Below, piece by piece: positions 43,873 through 53,393 of a DNA stretch of 64,000 bases. Position numbers and translations under genes: made by a program. The stretch comes from Pseudomonadota bacterium (GTDB taxonomy: Bacteria > Desulfobacterota > Desulfovibrionia > Desulfovibrionales > Desulfovibrionaceae): positions 1 through 64,000 of the forward strand of contig JAEZMB010000139.1 in the NCBI GenBank assembly GCA_023435825.1. The letters are read 5' to 3'. Every line of letters starts with the position of its first letter. Position 1 is the stretch's first letter. The notes beneath the pieces were generated by a model. It searched no databases, was not told the origin of the DNA, and worked only from the letters and a program-made list of their open reading frames with translations.

Positions 43873-45465
43873 TCAATTGTTTTGCAATGTCTGGAGCATG
43901 ACTCGCCTGAGTTCTTGCATTTCTACTGGCTTTGAAATAGAGGCATTCATGCCCGCATCAATGAATTCGTCTTTTTCTTTTGGCATGGCGTAAGCCGTCA
44001 TGGCAACAATAGGTATATTCTTTTTCGATTCGCCACTTGCTCCGCAACGAATAGCCTTTGTCGCTTCTACGCCATTCATATTTGGCATTTGAATATCCAT
44101 GAGAATTAGATCGAAATGTTCTTCTGCAAGCATATGGAGTGCTGATTGGCCATCTTTGACAAACTTTGTGCGGCAACCCATCTTTTCAAGCATCTTTATG
44201 GCAAATAACAGATTGTCCTCGTCATCCTCTGCAAGGAGTACTTTTACTGCGCAGACACCTCGGGAGAAATCCGCCTCGTGTTTCTGAGTTGCCAGTGCGG
44301 CATCTGGCTGCCTTAAGGGTAAGCAGAGATAGGCGGTTGTTCCCTCACCCTCAATGCTGTCGATATCAAGTGCTCCGCCAAGCAGCGAAACGAGTCGGCG
44401 TACAATGGCTAGTCCCAGTCCAGCGCCCTGAAAACGGCGGGTATAAGCACCCTCGGCCTGATTGAAAGGTTCGAAAATTGTTTTGAGCAAGTGAAACGGA
44501 ATGCCGATACCAGTGTCGCTTATCGCAAACAGTGCGCGCAGGCTGCCGTCGTCCCGGACGTGCAGGGGCGTAGCAGTGACAGTCACTTGGCCGCTTTCGG
44601 TAAATTTCAGGGCATTCCCTACCAGATTAAACAGAATTTGGCGCAGGCGCATTTCATCGCCCACCACCGATAGAGGCATGCTCGCATCAATGTGAAAGTC
44701 GAGGCTGAGCCCCTTGCTTCGGGCAAGCTGAGAAAATGTGTCGATGACGGCGTCCTTCTGACTGACCAGGGTAAACGTCGTCTCCACAATGGACAGCTTC
44801 CCGGCTTCGACCTGCGACAGGTCGAGAATGTCGGACAGCAAGCGCGTGAGCCGATGGGAGGACTTGACGGCATTGGCGATGTACTCGTCCTGTTCTGCAT
44901 CGGTTGTGGTGGTTTGCAGGAGCTGGAGCATGCCGAGAATGCCATTGAGGGGCGTGCGTATTTCGTGACTCATATTCGCGAGGAACTCGCTTTTGCTTCT
45001 GCTGGCGGCTTTGGCTTCCTCCATGGCCGTTTGCAACTGGGCCGTTCGCTCCCGGACGCGCTCCTCCAGTTCCGTTTCCGTCCTTTTTTTGTGGATGGCG
45101 TAACGGATGGAGCGCTCAAGAATGTGAGCATTGAGCATGGACTTGGACAGATAATCCGTGGCCCCTGCTTCCATGGCCTTGATGTCGACTTCGCGGTCGC
45201 CCTGACCCGTGAGGAAGATGGCCGGAGCCGTTAGTCCACGGCGGGCAAATTCCTTCAGCAGTTCCAGGCCGGAGCGTGCGCCTAATTGGTAATCCACGAA
45301 GCAGACGTCGAAATGTTCCGTCTCCAGGGAGGCCAGCGCTTCGTCGTAACCGGGAGACCATTTGACTGAGTAAGCCCGTCCCGGAATCTTGGCAAACTGC
45401 GCTGCAGCGATGAGGAAATCCTCCTCGTCGTCGTCAATGACCAAAATATTGAGGGGCTCAGTCAT
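43873..45465 (-). CDS. Hybrid histidine kinase with receiver domains at both ends (REC-HisKA-HATPase-REC)
   Basis: 530 residues from the ATG at 45465; ATGs at 45471 and 45477 are also possible. N-terminal receiver (phospho-Asp58, CFVDYQLGARSG), a coiled linker, HisKA His167 (NMSHEIRTPLNG), ATPase domain (NLVGNALKFTE, DTGIGIP, GAGLGLAIVRRL) and C-terminal receiver Asp457 (LMDIQMPNMNG). No sensor domain or membrane helix: the front receiver is the likely input, phosphorylated by another kinase. Overlaps the upstream kinase gene by 8 bp. Last gene of a four-gene signalling operon. GC is lower than in neighbours, especially toward the 3' end. Confidence 0.9.
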   Translation of the reverse strand: MTEPLNILVIDDDEEDFLIAAAQFAKIPGRAYSVKWSPGYDEALASLETEHFDVCFVDYQLGARSGLELLKEFARRGLTAPAIFLTGQGDREVDIKAMEAGATDYLSKSMLNAHILERSIRYAIHKKRTETELEERVRERTAQLQTAMEEAKAASRSKSEFLANMSHEIRTPLNGILGMLQLLQTTTTDAEQDEYIANAVKSSHRLTRLLSDILDLSQVEAGKLSIVETTFTLVSQKDAVIDTFSQLARSKGLSLDFHIDASMPLSVVGDEMRLRQILFNLVGNALKFTESGQVTVTATPLHVRDDGSLRALFAISDTGIGIPFHLLKTIFEPFNQAEGAYTRRFQGAGLGLAIVRRLVSLLGGALDIDSIEGEGTTAYLCLPLRQPDAALATQKHEADFSRGVCAVKVLLAEDDEDNLLFAIKMLEKMGCRTKFVKDGQSALHMLAEEHFDLILMDIQMPNMNGVEATKAIRCGASGESKKNIPIVAMTAYAMPKEKDEFIDAGMNASISKPVEMQELRRVMLQTLQNN

Positions 45466-47245
45466 GGGCATGTCCATTCCCGCATTGTTGCTGGTGCAGG
45501 GGGATGGTCAGGATAAAGGTCGCGCCGAAGCCCGGCCGGCTTTCGGCCGTTGCCGTTCCCCCATGGCGTTCGACGCTTTTCTTGACAATGGCCAAGCCGA
45601 TGCCCGTACCGGGAAATCTGCTGCGGCCGTGCAGCCGCTGAAACGGCTGGAAGATTCTGTCCAGGTACTGCTCCTCGAAGCCGATGCCGTTGTCCGCGAT
45701 GGTGATCTTGGCCCATTCTTGGCCATTTTGAACGAAGACCGCGCCGTCCACGGCAATACGTGGCGGAGCTTCGCCGTGAAACTTGAGGGCATTGGAAAAG
45801 ATATTCTGGAAGGTACGGCGGATCTGCGACGCATCGACCTCGGCTGAGGGCAGGGCCGCCACCGTGATTTCTCCCCTGGATTCCTTGAACGTCGCCTCGA
45901 GGTCGGCGGCGGCTTCCCGGGCAAGCTGGCTGAGATCCGTGGGGACGAAGGGGTTGGGGCGGGTGGTGATGCGGGAATACTCCAGCAAATCGAGGATGAG
46001 GGTGTTCATCCGGTCGACGGCGCTTTCCATCCGGCGAAGGTAGTCCTGGCCCGTTGCGCCGAGCTGTTCGGCGTTGTCTTCGCGTAGCCGCTCTCCAAAG
46101 GATTTGATCTTGCGCAACGGCTCCTGCAGATCATGGGAGGCCACGGCCGCGAAATCTTCCAGTTCGTGGTTGCTGCGCTCCAGGTTGGCGGTGCGCTCCA
46201 TGAGCAGACCTGAGGCCTCCTCCAGCGCCTTGCCCACCGCATCCGTCTCCTCGAGGCCGTACTCGCCGGGAGGGACAGCTTGCCCGGCAGCCAGTTCCCG
46301 AGCCGGGGGGATCAGAGCCCAGATAGAGCGGGATATGCTGCGGCCGATGTACACGGCGAGAACCACGCCGGCGACGGAGAGCATGGTCGTGCCGACCACG
46401 GCCCACAAGAGCCAGTTGCGCAGTTCTATCCAAACAACGGACTTGGGCACGTGGAGGACCACCGCCCAGTCGGTCATGGCGGAACGGCTTAGGCAGGCCA
46501 GGGAGGGGACCTTCTCCAGGTTGAGAAATTCCTGGACGTAGTCCCCGGGGCCCGGGTTTCCAAGGAGGGGTGGTATTTGCTTGCCCACATACTGCTGTGG
46601 GGCCAGAGTGCGGTAGATGACCTTCCGATCCCGGTCCATGAGCAGGCCAACCCAACCCGAGGGAAGTGGGTAGCGCTGTAGGATGGCCACAATGCGGTCC
46701 GTGGGCAAGGTCATGCCCAGATCGTAACGGACCTGCCCGTCGCGGATGACGGGGACGTCCACACTGATGAGAAAACGTCCGCTGATAGCCCCTTGGAACA
46801 GACCGCTGACGTCCGGTTCGCCTTGTTCGAACACACGGCGCACAATGGCGAGGGCATTGCGCTTCGGCAGGGGCGTGCCGGGAGAGCGGTAGGAATTGAC
46901 GAGTTGTTGGCCCGTCGCATCCGCCAGGAGGATGTCCGCTCCGGGATAATTTTGCAGAAAGAGTTTGGCTTGGTGGTAGAAAGCGCCATAATCCCCCGCA
47001 TCCAGGGCGGGAGCGGTCGCCAGCGCCAGCAGCGCGGCCTGGGTGATCTCGATCTCCCGGTCCACAATTCTCATCTGGTTCCGGGCATACTCCAACAATT
47101 GCGCTTCGACGTTTTGTTTTTTCTCCTGGTATACGCGATAGACAAGAGAACCTGCGGCTACCCAGACGGGCACGACGCAGGCGAGCACCAGGCAGGCGAG
47201 CCTGAATCGAATGAACCGCCAGTGTCGCAGGGAGGCCAAAAGCAT
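45458..47245 (-). CDS. Membrane sensor histidine kinase with periplasmic Cache-like domain
   Basis: 595 residues. Membrane helices at about 15-37 and 276-300 bracket a periplasmic dCache-like sensor (about 40-275; LADATGQQLVNSYRSPGTPL, DRKVIYRTL). A HAMP-like segment (300-355) leads to a phytochrome-type kinase core: His371 in ASHDLQEPLRKI, then SNALKFHG, IADNGIGFEEQYLDRIF and GTGIGLAIVKKSVERHGG. The HDLQEPL H-box is the form usually paired with small stand-alone receivers such as the one at 49921. Ligand unknown. 13 bp downstream of the next kinase gene. Confidence 0.9.
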   Translation of the reverse strand: MLLASLRHWRFIRFRLACLVLACVVPVWVAAGSLVYRVYQEKKQNVEAQLLEYARNQMRIVDREIEITQAALLALATAPALDAGDYGAFYHQAKLFLQNYPGADILLADATGQQLVNSYRSPGTPLPKRNALAIVRRVFEQGEPDVSGLFQGAISGRFLISVDVPVIRDGQVRYDLGMTLPTDRIVAILQRYPLPSGWVGLLMDRDRKVIYRTLAPQQYVGKQIPPLLGNPGPGDYVQEFLNLEKVPSLACLSRSAMTDWAVVLHVPKSVVWIELRNWLLWAVVGTTMLSVAGVVLAVYIGRSISRSIWALIPPARELAAGQAVPPGEYGLEETDAVGKALEEASGLLMERTANLERSNHELEDFAAVASHDLQEPLRKIKSFGERLREDNAEQLGATGQDYLRRMESAVDRMNTLILDLLEYSRITTRPNPFVPTDLSQLAREAAADLEATFKESRGEITVAALPSAEVDASQIRRTFQNIFSNALKFHGEAPPRIAVDGAVFVQNGQEWAKITIADNGIGFEEQYLDRIFQPFQRLHGRSRFPGTGIGLAIVKKSVERHGGTATAESRPGFGATFILTIPLHQQQCGNGHAHD

Positions 47246-47258
47246 CGCCGCAATCCCC

Positions 47259-49859
47259 TCAACCTTTTTCTTTCACAGGCAATTTGATGGTGAAGCACGA
47301 TCCCTGCCCGGGCGTGCTTTCGGCTGTGACCGTCCCCCCATGGCGTTCGGCAACTTTGCGTACGATGGCCAAGCCGATGCCCGTGCCTTCGTAAGCGTTC
47401 TTCCCATGCAGGCGTTGGAAGGGTTGGAATATTTTCTCATTGTACCGGGCATCAAAGCCGATTCCATTGTCCCGGACTGAAATGACGACCATCTGCCGGT
47501 CGTTTTCCGTGATGCGCTCGCCGCTGATGCTCACTCGCAGCGGCGCTTGACCACGGTACTTGAGGGCGTTGGAAATGAGGTTCTGAAAGAGCTGGCGTAT
47601 GAGCGCGCTGTCGACGTCAGCTTGGGGTATCGCCTCGATTTCAATGGCGCCGCCGGCCTGGGCTAGCGCATGGTCGAAATCCTGAGCCGCCTGGCGCGCG
47701 AGCTCTCCGAGATCGGCTGCGGCAAAGGCATGCTCTCCGCTGGACACCTGCGAATAATCGAGCAGGTCGCCGATGAGGGTTTGCATCCGCGCGGCCGCGT
47801 TTTCCATGCGGTACAGATAGTCCCTACCCTTTTCCCCCAGCGCGGCGGCATATTCCAGGCGCAGGCGCTCCCCGAAAACCCGGACCTTGCGTAATGGTTC
47901 TTGCAGGTCGTGTGAGGTGATGAAACTAAAATTCTCGAGCTCCGCATTCCTGGCCTCGAGCTCAATCGTGCGTTCCCGGACCCGGACCTCAAGCGTGTCG
48001 CGTGCCTGTCGGATCAGTTCCTCGGCGCGCTTGCGTTCGGTGATGTCCTGGGTCACGGTGAGCACATGGGCCTTCCCATCGATCTCCATGGGTTCGATGG
48101 AAAGCAAAACATTTTTGGTTTCCCCGGCGCTGGTTCGAAGGAGCATTTCCCAATCAGCTATCTGTTCCTTGGCCCGAATGCGCTCCCAGATGCGTTCCCG
48201 GATGCCTGGATCACCCCAGATGCCGAGTTCCAGGGTGGTTTTCCCGATGAGTTCGTTCGAGGCGTAGCCCAGGAGTTGGAGATAAGCGTCATTGGCGTAG
48301 ACAAAGCGAGCGGTGTCGAAGGACAGGATCGCCATGGGCACGGGACTGGCCTGGAAGACCATGGAGAACTGCCTGTCCCGCGCCTGCAGCTCCTGCTGCG
48401 CAAGTTTGCGCTCGGTGATGTCTTCACTGAAAACCACGATCCCGCCGACCGCCTGGGTGGTCGTGTACCAAGGCCGCACTTCCCAGCGCAGCCATTGGAC
48501 AGAGCCGTCGGCGCGCCTGGAGAGATCCTCCTCGGCCCGCTCCACGGCCCCGGCCAGGCAACGCGCATGGATAACCTTCCAGCGTGGGGTGGTCTCTGGA
48601 AAGATGTCGTAATGGCACTGGCCGAGCAACTCGCGTCCTGTCAGGCCGTAGTCGGTAATCCAGCGCCGGCTTACGGCCACATAGCGGATGTGCCGGTCGA
48701 ACATGGCGATGGCTGCCGGAGCGTGTTCGATGAAAAGGCGCAGCAGCTCTTCCCGTTCGCGCAGTTCCTCTTCCAGGCGTTTTTGCTGCGAGATGTCGGT
48801 GTTGGTGCCGAACCACTGGAGCACCTTGCCCGCGGCGTCGCGCAGGGGGTTGACCCGGGTCAGGAAGTGCCGGAAACGGCCATCGGCCCCCCGCAGGGGA
48901 AAGACCATGTCAAAGGGCTCGCCGGTGGCGATGGAAGTCTCCCATTTCTCCCGCACGGCGGGAAGCACGGCCGGATCGTGCACCTGTTGCCATCCCCACC
49001 CCCGCATCTGTTGGGGGGTGGTTCCGGTATAGGCGTACCAGCGGTCATTGTACCAGAAGATGTGGCCGTCGGCCCGGGCGATCCAGGCCAGTTGCGGGAT
49101 GGCGTTGGCCAGCATCCGGAATTTTTTCTCGCTCTCGCCGAGTTCCTTGGTGCGCTGCGTGACTCGCTGCGTCAGCGTCCGGCCCATGGCGCGCAGTTCC
49201 TCGTTGGCTTGGCGCTGGGAAAGGGCCAGGGCGAGGTGACGGGCGATCAGCTCTAGGCCGCGCAACAGTTGCGGCGTAAACATGCCCGGCCGCTTGTCCT
49301 CAAGTTGCAGCAAACCGTAGGTCGTGGCGTCGTAGCGCAGCGGGATAAGCGCCGAGGATTCGTAGCCCGAAGCAAGGCAATTGCCCCGGATTTGGGCGAG
49401 CAGTTCCGGACGCTGCCGCACCAATTCGTTGTTGGCATTGCTCCAAAAACTGCCGTATTCGGTAAAAAAGTGCTCGCTGCGATCGATTCGGCCCTGGAGA
49501 ACCATGCCGCAGGCGCATTCGAGCAGAGGTTCGCCGTTATTGTCCACAGCGACCGGACCGTGGCTTCCTTTGGGGCAGAGGCTGTTTTCCAATCGGACGA
49601 AGTCCTCGGAGAACCCCCTGGTCTGAAAGTAGGGGAAATCATGGCCTTCGCGAAGCCGGAGGCCCACCGCGTCGAATCCCGTTTCTTGGGCGATGCGGGT
49701 TACGATCCCCCTTAGCAGGTCGGATGTGGCCGTTTCAGCTTTGATGCAATCAAGAGCTGCGGCGGTCAGGCGATCAAGAGGTTCGCGCTGCGCCAGTTCA
49801 CGGCGCAGGCGCTCGATTTCTTGGACAAGCGCCGCACGGTCTGTTTCGTCCGCGTTCAT
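47259..49859 (-). CDS. Cytosolic GAF-PAS-PAS-PAS sensor histidine kinase
   Basis: 866 residues, no membrane helix. A GAF-like domain (about 38-215) with several Cys (LCPKGSHG, LECACGM, GNCLASG), three PAS domains (about 245-360, 370-490, 495-615), a short coiled coil, and a kinase core with His650 in ITSHDLQEPLRKV, SNALKYRG, VRDNGIGFDARYNEKIF and GTGIGLAIVRKVAERHGG. The kinase core is close to that of the neighbouring 45458-47245 protein, which suggests local duplication with different sensors. No bilin-binding signature was recognised, so light sensing is not supported. Confidence 0.9.
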   Translation of the reverse strand: MNADETDRAALVQEIERLRRELAQREPLDRLTAAALDCIKAETATSDLLRGIVTRIAQETGFDAVGLRLREGHDFPYFQTRGFSEDFVRLENSLCPKGSHGPVAVDNNGEPLLECACGMVLQGRIDRSEHFFTEYGSFWSNANNELVRQRPELLAQIRGNCLASGYESSALIPLRYDATTYGLLQLEDKRPGMFTPQLLRGLELIARHLALALSQRQANEELRAMGRTLTQRVTQRTKELGESEKKFRMLANAIPQLAWIARADGHIFWYNDRWYAYTGTTPQQMRGWGWQQVHDPAVLPAVREKWETSIATGEPFDMVFPLRGADGRFRHFLTRVNPLRDAAGKVLQWFGTNTDISQQKRLEEELREREELLRLFIEHAPAAIAMFDRHIRYVAVSRRWITDYGLTGRELLGQCHYDIFPETTPRWKVIHARCLAGAVERAEEDLSRRADGSVQWLRWEVRPWYTTTQAVGGIVVFSEDITERKLAQQELQARDRQFSMVFQASPVPMAILSFDTARFVYANDAYLQLLGYASNELIGKTTLELGIWGDPGIRERIWERIRAKEQIADWEMLLRTSAGETKNVLLSIEPMEIDGKAHVLTVTQDITERKRAEELIRQARDTLEVRVRERTIELEARNAELENFSFITSHDLQEPLRKVRVFGERLRLEYAAALGEKGRDYLYRMENAAARMQTLIGDLLDYSQVSSGEHAFAAADLGELARQAAQDFDHALAQAGGAIEIEAIPQADVDSALIRQLFQNLISNALKYRGQAPLRVSISGERITENDRQMVVISVRDNGIGFDARYNEKIFQPFQRLHGKNAYEGTGIGLAIVRKVAERHGGTVTAESTPGQGSCFTIKLPVKEKG

Positions 49860-49920
49860 GCTCTCCTACCATGTCTGAGGCTCGGTTCCCGTGGCCCACT
49901 GTTTCCATTGTCCTCAGTTG

Positions 49921-50370
49921 TTACCGAGCGGGCAGCCTGACGATCTGGAACCAGTACTCTCCGAACCTGTTCACCACCTCGCACATGCTCTGGAAGGTCA
50001 CGGGCTTGGTGATGAAGCAGTTTGCCCCGTCCTGATAGCTTCGGCTGATGTCGGCATGCGTTTGGGATGTAGTAAGAATGATAACGGGAATATCTTTGAA
50101 TTTCTGGTCTTTTTTTATTTCCTTGAGGGCCTCGCGACCGTCCATGCGGGGCATATTCAGGTCAAGAAGAATGATGTCCGGGCGGGGTGAGCGTTCCGGG
50201 TCGGCAAAAACGCCTTCACGTCTCAGGTACTCCATGAGTTCGACGCCGTCTTCCACAACACGTAGGTCGTTGGAAAGCTTCGATCGTTGGAAGGAATCCC
50301 TGACAAGAACCACGTCGTCTTCATCATCATCCGCTAATAAAATAACGGCAGGCTTGATCGCGGTGCTCAT
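49921..50370 (-). CDS. Stand-alone response regulator (Rcp1-like receiver)
   Basis: 149 residues, one receiver domain with no output domain. Acidic pocket LLADDDEDDVVLV, phospho-Asp70 in LLDLNMPRMDG, Thr and Lys switch residues in LTTSQ and FITKP. The form matches single-domain partners of HDLQEPL-type kinases (Rcp1 group). Probably passes phosphate between the kinases of this operon, perhaps to the N-terminal receiver of the hybrid kinase or an Hpt protein elsewhere. First gene of the operon; GGGAG 9 nt upstream of the ATG. Confidence 0.92.
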   Translation of the reverse strand: MSTAIKPAVILLADDDEDDVVLVRDSFQRSKLSNDLRVVEDGVELMEYLRREGVFADPERSPRPDIILLDLNMPRMDGREALKEIKKDQKFKDIPVIILTTSQTHADISRSYQDGANCFITKPVTFQSMCEVVNRFGEYWFQIVRLPAR

Positions 50371-50645
50371 GGTTTCGCGCTCCCTGTTTTTGAAAGCTTA
50401 CCAGAAATTCCGCCTCATTGCCAATAATCTCATATCGATTTGCGCATCCCCCGGGGGGCTAGGTGGTTCCACAATATGTTTCGTCAGGATATACACGGAC
50501 ACAGATTGACGCGTTAACTATTTGTATTTTATCATTTATATTGATTTATGTCGTTAAGAGCTGGAGAAAGGGGGGTCAAGAAAAATAGTTAGGTAGTGTA
50601 GCGGTCTAGGGTTGTTTGGACAGTTTTCCGCCGAAGTTCAAGCCG

Positions 50646-50916
50646 CCGCAACCAGGAAGTCCAAGGGCTGACGCCAAAAGCGTCGGCCCTTTTTCTTTGC
50701 CCAGCGCGATCCCCAGCAGTCGTATGCCAAACAGGTCGACCTCGTTATTAAGGATAAGGCTGGCAGAACCCGACAATGGATGCGTCTCCCCCTTGCCCGG
50801 GCCAGGGAAACGGTGGGGGCGGCTCGCCCCTGAAACGCCTTTACCCGCCCAGGCGCGAAATGATTTGCAGGGGACGGGCCAAGCTTCCCTCTCCATAAGA
50901 CCGCCCCGCTCTCTCG
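50646..50916 (+). repeat. Right direct repeat (copy of the tRNA-fMet 3' end and flank)
   Basis: Starts with the same 24 bp as the tRNA 3' end (CCGCAACCAGGAAGTCC...) and continues as an imperfect copy of 36424-36685: terminator hairpin, GATAAGGCTGGCAGAACCCG, then GGGGACGGGCCAAG and CCGCCCCGCTCTCTC. Only the last nucleotides of the tRNA itself are repeated, so there is no second functional tRNA. The 275 bp before it (50371-50645) are AT-rich with no gene. Confidence 0.7.
50665..50698 (+). terminator. Terminator-like hairpin in the right direct repeat
   Basis: GGGCTGACGC / GCGTCGGCCC with loop CAAAA and tail TTTTTCTTT. It is the counterpart of the tRNA-fMet terminator at 36443-36479. Stem bases differ between the copies but pairing is kept, so the structure has been conserved. 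Confidence 0.75.
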
Positions 50917-51269
50917 CCAGCACTCCCCCGTCGGGGTCCACCCGGCCCCTCGACACCAAACCGCCTTCCGCCCGCTCGATCTCGCGGCTCCATTTCGCGG
51001 GCAGCGCCCGGCCAGCCCCCCGCACCATGTCCGCCACGGGAACGCGCCAGCCCCGCCCGCGGCACCTTCTCGGCCGGCCGCCGGACCCAAGAGCGGGACG
51101 CTACGGACCTCGGCGGCACGGCCATGGTCTCTCCTCAGCTATTGAGGCTATCCGGGGCCGTCGTGGCCGCAAGCCGTAGGCCCGGCCGGTGCGGCCGCCC
51201 TCCCGCCGGTCGGGGGGGGCATGCCACGGCAGGATGACAAGTCACTCCCCGCCTGCTACCAGCCCCCTT

Positions 51270-51440
51270 ATGGAATGGATCATCGCTATTGCTCTTGCCG
51301 TGGGCGTCCTCGTCCTGATCGGCCTGTTCATCTGGAAGACCAAGCACCAGCCCGGCAGCGTCCACGGGGACTTCCGCTTTGACAGCCACAAGTCCGGCGA
51401 GTTGTCCAAGCGCGGGTTGTTCGACAAGACCAAATGGTGA
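51270..51440 (+). CDS. Small single-helix membrane protein
   Basis: 56 residues: one strong membrane helix (WIIAIALAVGVLVLIGLFIW), then a charged tail ending FDSHKSGELSKRGLFDKTKW. The pattern is a typical small inner-membrane protein. No good ribosome site; an upstream ATG at 51234 would add 12 residues. Unrelated to its neighbours as far as can be seen. Confidence 0.5.
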   Translation: MEWIIAIALAVGVLVLIGLFIWKTKHQPGSVHGDFRFDSHKSGELSKRGLFDKTKW

Positions 51441-52066
51441 AGCCCCAGGCGCGGCCGTTGCCACCGCCCGCGCCTCGACCACCGCAACAGCCTCGACCTG
51501 GGGCGGGTCATGCGGGACCAGTGCCTCGGACAACTCCAGTTGCGGCTCTCTGCCCCCGCCGGCGCGGCCCTGGGTAAACTGTCCCGACGACAGAGCGAAG
51601 GACGGCATGGACGCTTGTCGCTGATGCGGGCGATGGGCGTTGCCGCAATCGCCCTTGGCTTCAGTTGGAGCAACCAATTCCGATCAGTCGCCTTTGCCTG
51701 TGAACCGAAAGGTCCACAGGCCCTCTCGAACCCTGGCAAGACGCAGAGACCCGATGTGGCATGTCCGCTCCGCAAAAAACCAGCAACGACTCCAGTGGCC
51801 GCTCTGCCAGAGCCCGTAGTGTTCTCGGAAGGGATGGTCCAAGGCCTTTGCCGGGAGCGCGGTGGCCTTGGGGGGAGGACGCCGGGAAGGACCACCACGA
51901 TACGTCCGGGCAGGGACGCACGAGGCGGTCCTTGGCGGTGATGAGGGGCAGGCTTGGGCCAGCCCTCCATCACGAGGCAAAGGGGGAGAACGGGGGACGA
52001 TGTCCTGCCTAGGGCTGGACGGGGCCGGCGATGCCTTGTCCCCACGCCCATTCAAGCGGCTGCAGA
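51441..52066. other. Intergenic region, no gene recognised
   Basis: About 620 bp past the right island boundary. Open frames exist on both strands but are Arg/Pro-rich shadows without signatures. May be decayed sequence; no tRNA, hairpin array or IS end was found. Confidence 0.45.
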
Positions 52067-52113
52067 CAAAAGGCCCGGCGGCAAAGCAGTCGCGCCACTT
52101 TGCCGCCGGGCCT
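52067..52113 (-). terminator. Terminator of the PEP-CTERM protein gene
   Basis: Perfect 16-bp stem AGGCCCGGCGGCAAAG (52071-52086) with its complement at 52098-52113 and an 11-nt loop. The minus strand continues TTTTGTCTGC. It lies about 50 bp past the stop codon. Confidence 0.85.
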
Positions 52114-52160
52114 GATCGTGCCTGGGAGTGTAAAAATTTCCGAACGCTTGTCGGTGAAGT

Positions 52161-52790
52161 TTACACGCCCGCCCGCTTCAGGCGCTTGCGCATGACCACT
52201 CCACCCATCAGACCGAGGCCCATGAGGAGCATGGTGGTCGGTTCAGGCGTGGCGTAGGCGTCAACAGTGATATTGTCGATCAAGGGGCCGTAGCTTGAAT
52301 TGGACGTAGGGCTTTGATTGGAGGCGGCGAACCGGATGTTGGTCGAGCTGGATGTGGCTGTGAACGTATAGATATAATGCCCCCAGTCTGCGGAGTTGCC
52401 TCTGATAAGGGATTGGCTCCAAGTACCGGCTCCAACAAACAGACCGTTGTTGCCGGTTGGCGCATCCGGCCTGGCGCTATAGTCAAAGCTTAACGAGTAG
52501 GTGCGCCCGGCGACTGTCGCGATGGATTGTTCGATGCCTTGGGGCGTGTTGGGCGCAAGCTCAAGATATTGCGACTTGTTGGAGCCGTACAACCCTTTTT
52601 GTATCTCAAACGTCTTGTCGCCTTCATAAGAGGTCCACCCGGTCAAAGATTGGAGATTGGTCCATCCTGTCTGCCCGGTTATGCCGACCGAGCCTTCAAA
52701 GTCCCCATCCACAATCAGGTTCGCATTCGCCATGCTGGTTGTGGCAATGATGAGCAGACAAAGGAGGATGCCGGCATTAACCGATTTCAT
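52161..52790 (-). CDS. PEP-CTERM sorting domain-containing exported protein
   Basis: 209 residues. Signal peptide (1-23, ending ANA), a beta-rich DUF642/carbohydrate-binding-like domain (NLIVDGDFEGS, YLELAPNTPQGIEQSI, LSFDYSARPD, FTATSSSTNIRFA) and a C-terminal sorting signal TPEPTTMLLMGLGLMGG followed by RKRLKRAGV. The PEP motif, membrane helix and basic tail are recognised by an exosortase (EpsH/XrtA type), which usually works with exopolysaccharide production. No exosortase gene lies in the window. GAGG 7 nt upstream of the ATG. Lower GC than neighbours. Confidence 0.9.
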   Translation of the reverse strand: MKSVNAGILLCLLIIATTSMANANLIVDGDFEGSVGITGQTGWTNLQSLTGWTSYEGDKTFEIQKGLYGSNKSQYLELAPNTPQGIEQSIATVAGRTYSLSFDYSARPDAPTGNNGLFVGAGTWSQSLIRGNSADWGHYIYTFTATSSSTNIRFAASNQSPTSNSSYGPLIDNITVDAYATPEPTTMLLMGLGLMGGVVMRKRLKRAGV

Positions 52791-53393
52791 ATGGAACCTC
52801 GTTTGGGTTGAGAATATTTATGCCAACGTCGAACAGCTCGCCTTGTCACAATGCAAACACTGTTCCCATTTTGTCGTGGACTGGATTTCGTCGCGCCGGA
52901 TGCTGGCCATGTTGCTGTGTTGGGCCTCGGCCGCAACAGGCTGCCGGGTATCCGGCCGGCACCGTACACCTATGGCCCCAGGGGGGGGATGACGGCTTTA
53001 TCATCTTGAAACAACAGGAGAAGATGCTAAGCGGACCGTTTTGGCGGCAAGCCCGTCCCGGCCAGGACTCCAGGCGGGCGGACTTATGGCTCTTGTGCGG
53101 CGTTGCCGGGGACGGCCGGCCCGGCGTCACCGCGCCGGAGGAATCTGAAAAAGCCGCGACGTTAGCGCCGTCTCCCAGGGGGGGAACGATCCGGCATGGC
53201 CGTAAGGAGTGGATTGCCAGCCATCGCCCAGGCCATTGGCCGAGATGCACTGTTGGCCTTGCCCAGGCTGGCGATGGCCTCACCTGGCCGTTGAACAATT
53301 CCCTTTCCGCAGCGCGTGCAAGCACGCAATCAACACGAAACATCGTTTCGGACACAACGAGAAGCTCCTTATCGGCCCAGGCCAGGCGCAATA
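52791..53393. other. Intergenic region, no gene recognised
   Basis: About 600 bp upstream of the PEP-CTERM gene. No ORF with a family signature. The first 100 bp should hold the promoter of the minus-strand gene but no clear -35/-10 pair was found. Confidence 0.45.

Noticed and set aside
47259..49859. Bacteriophytochrome
   Set aside because: The kinase core is of the phytochrome-linked type, but no bilin-binding PAS-GAF-PHY signature was seen; the sensors look like a GAF plus ordinary PAS domains.
36356..50916. Prophage
   Set aside because: No integrase, capsid, terminase or tail gene between the direct repeats.
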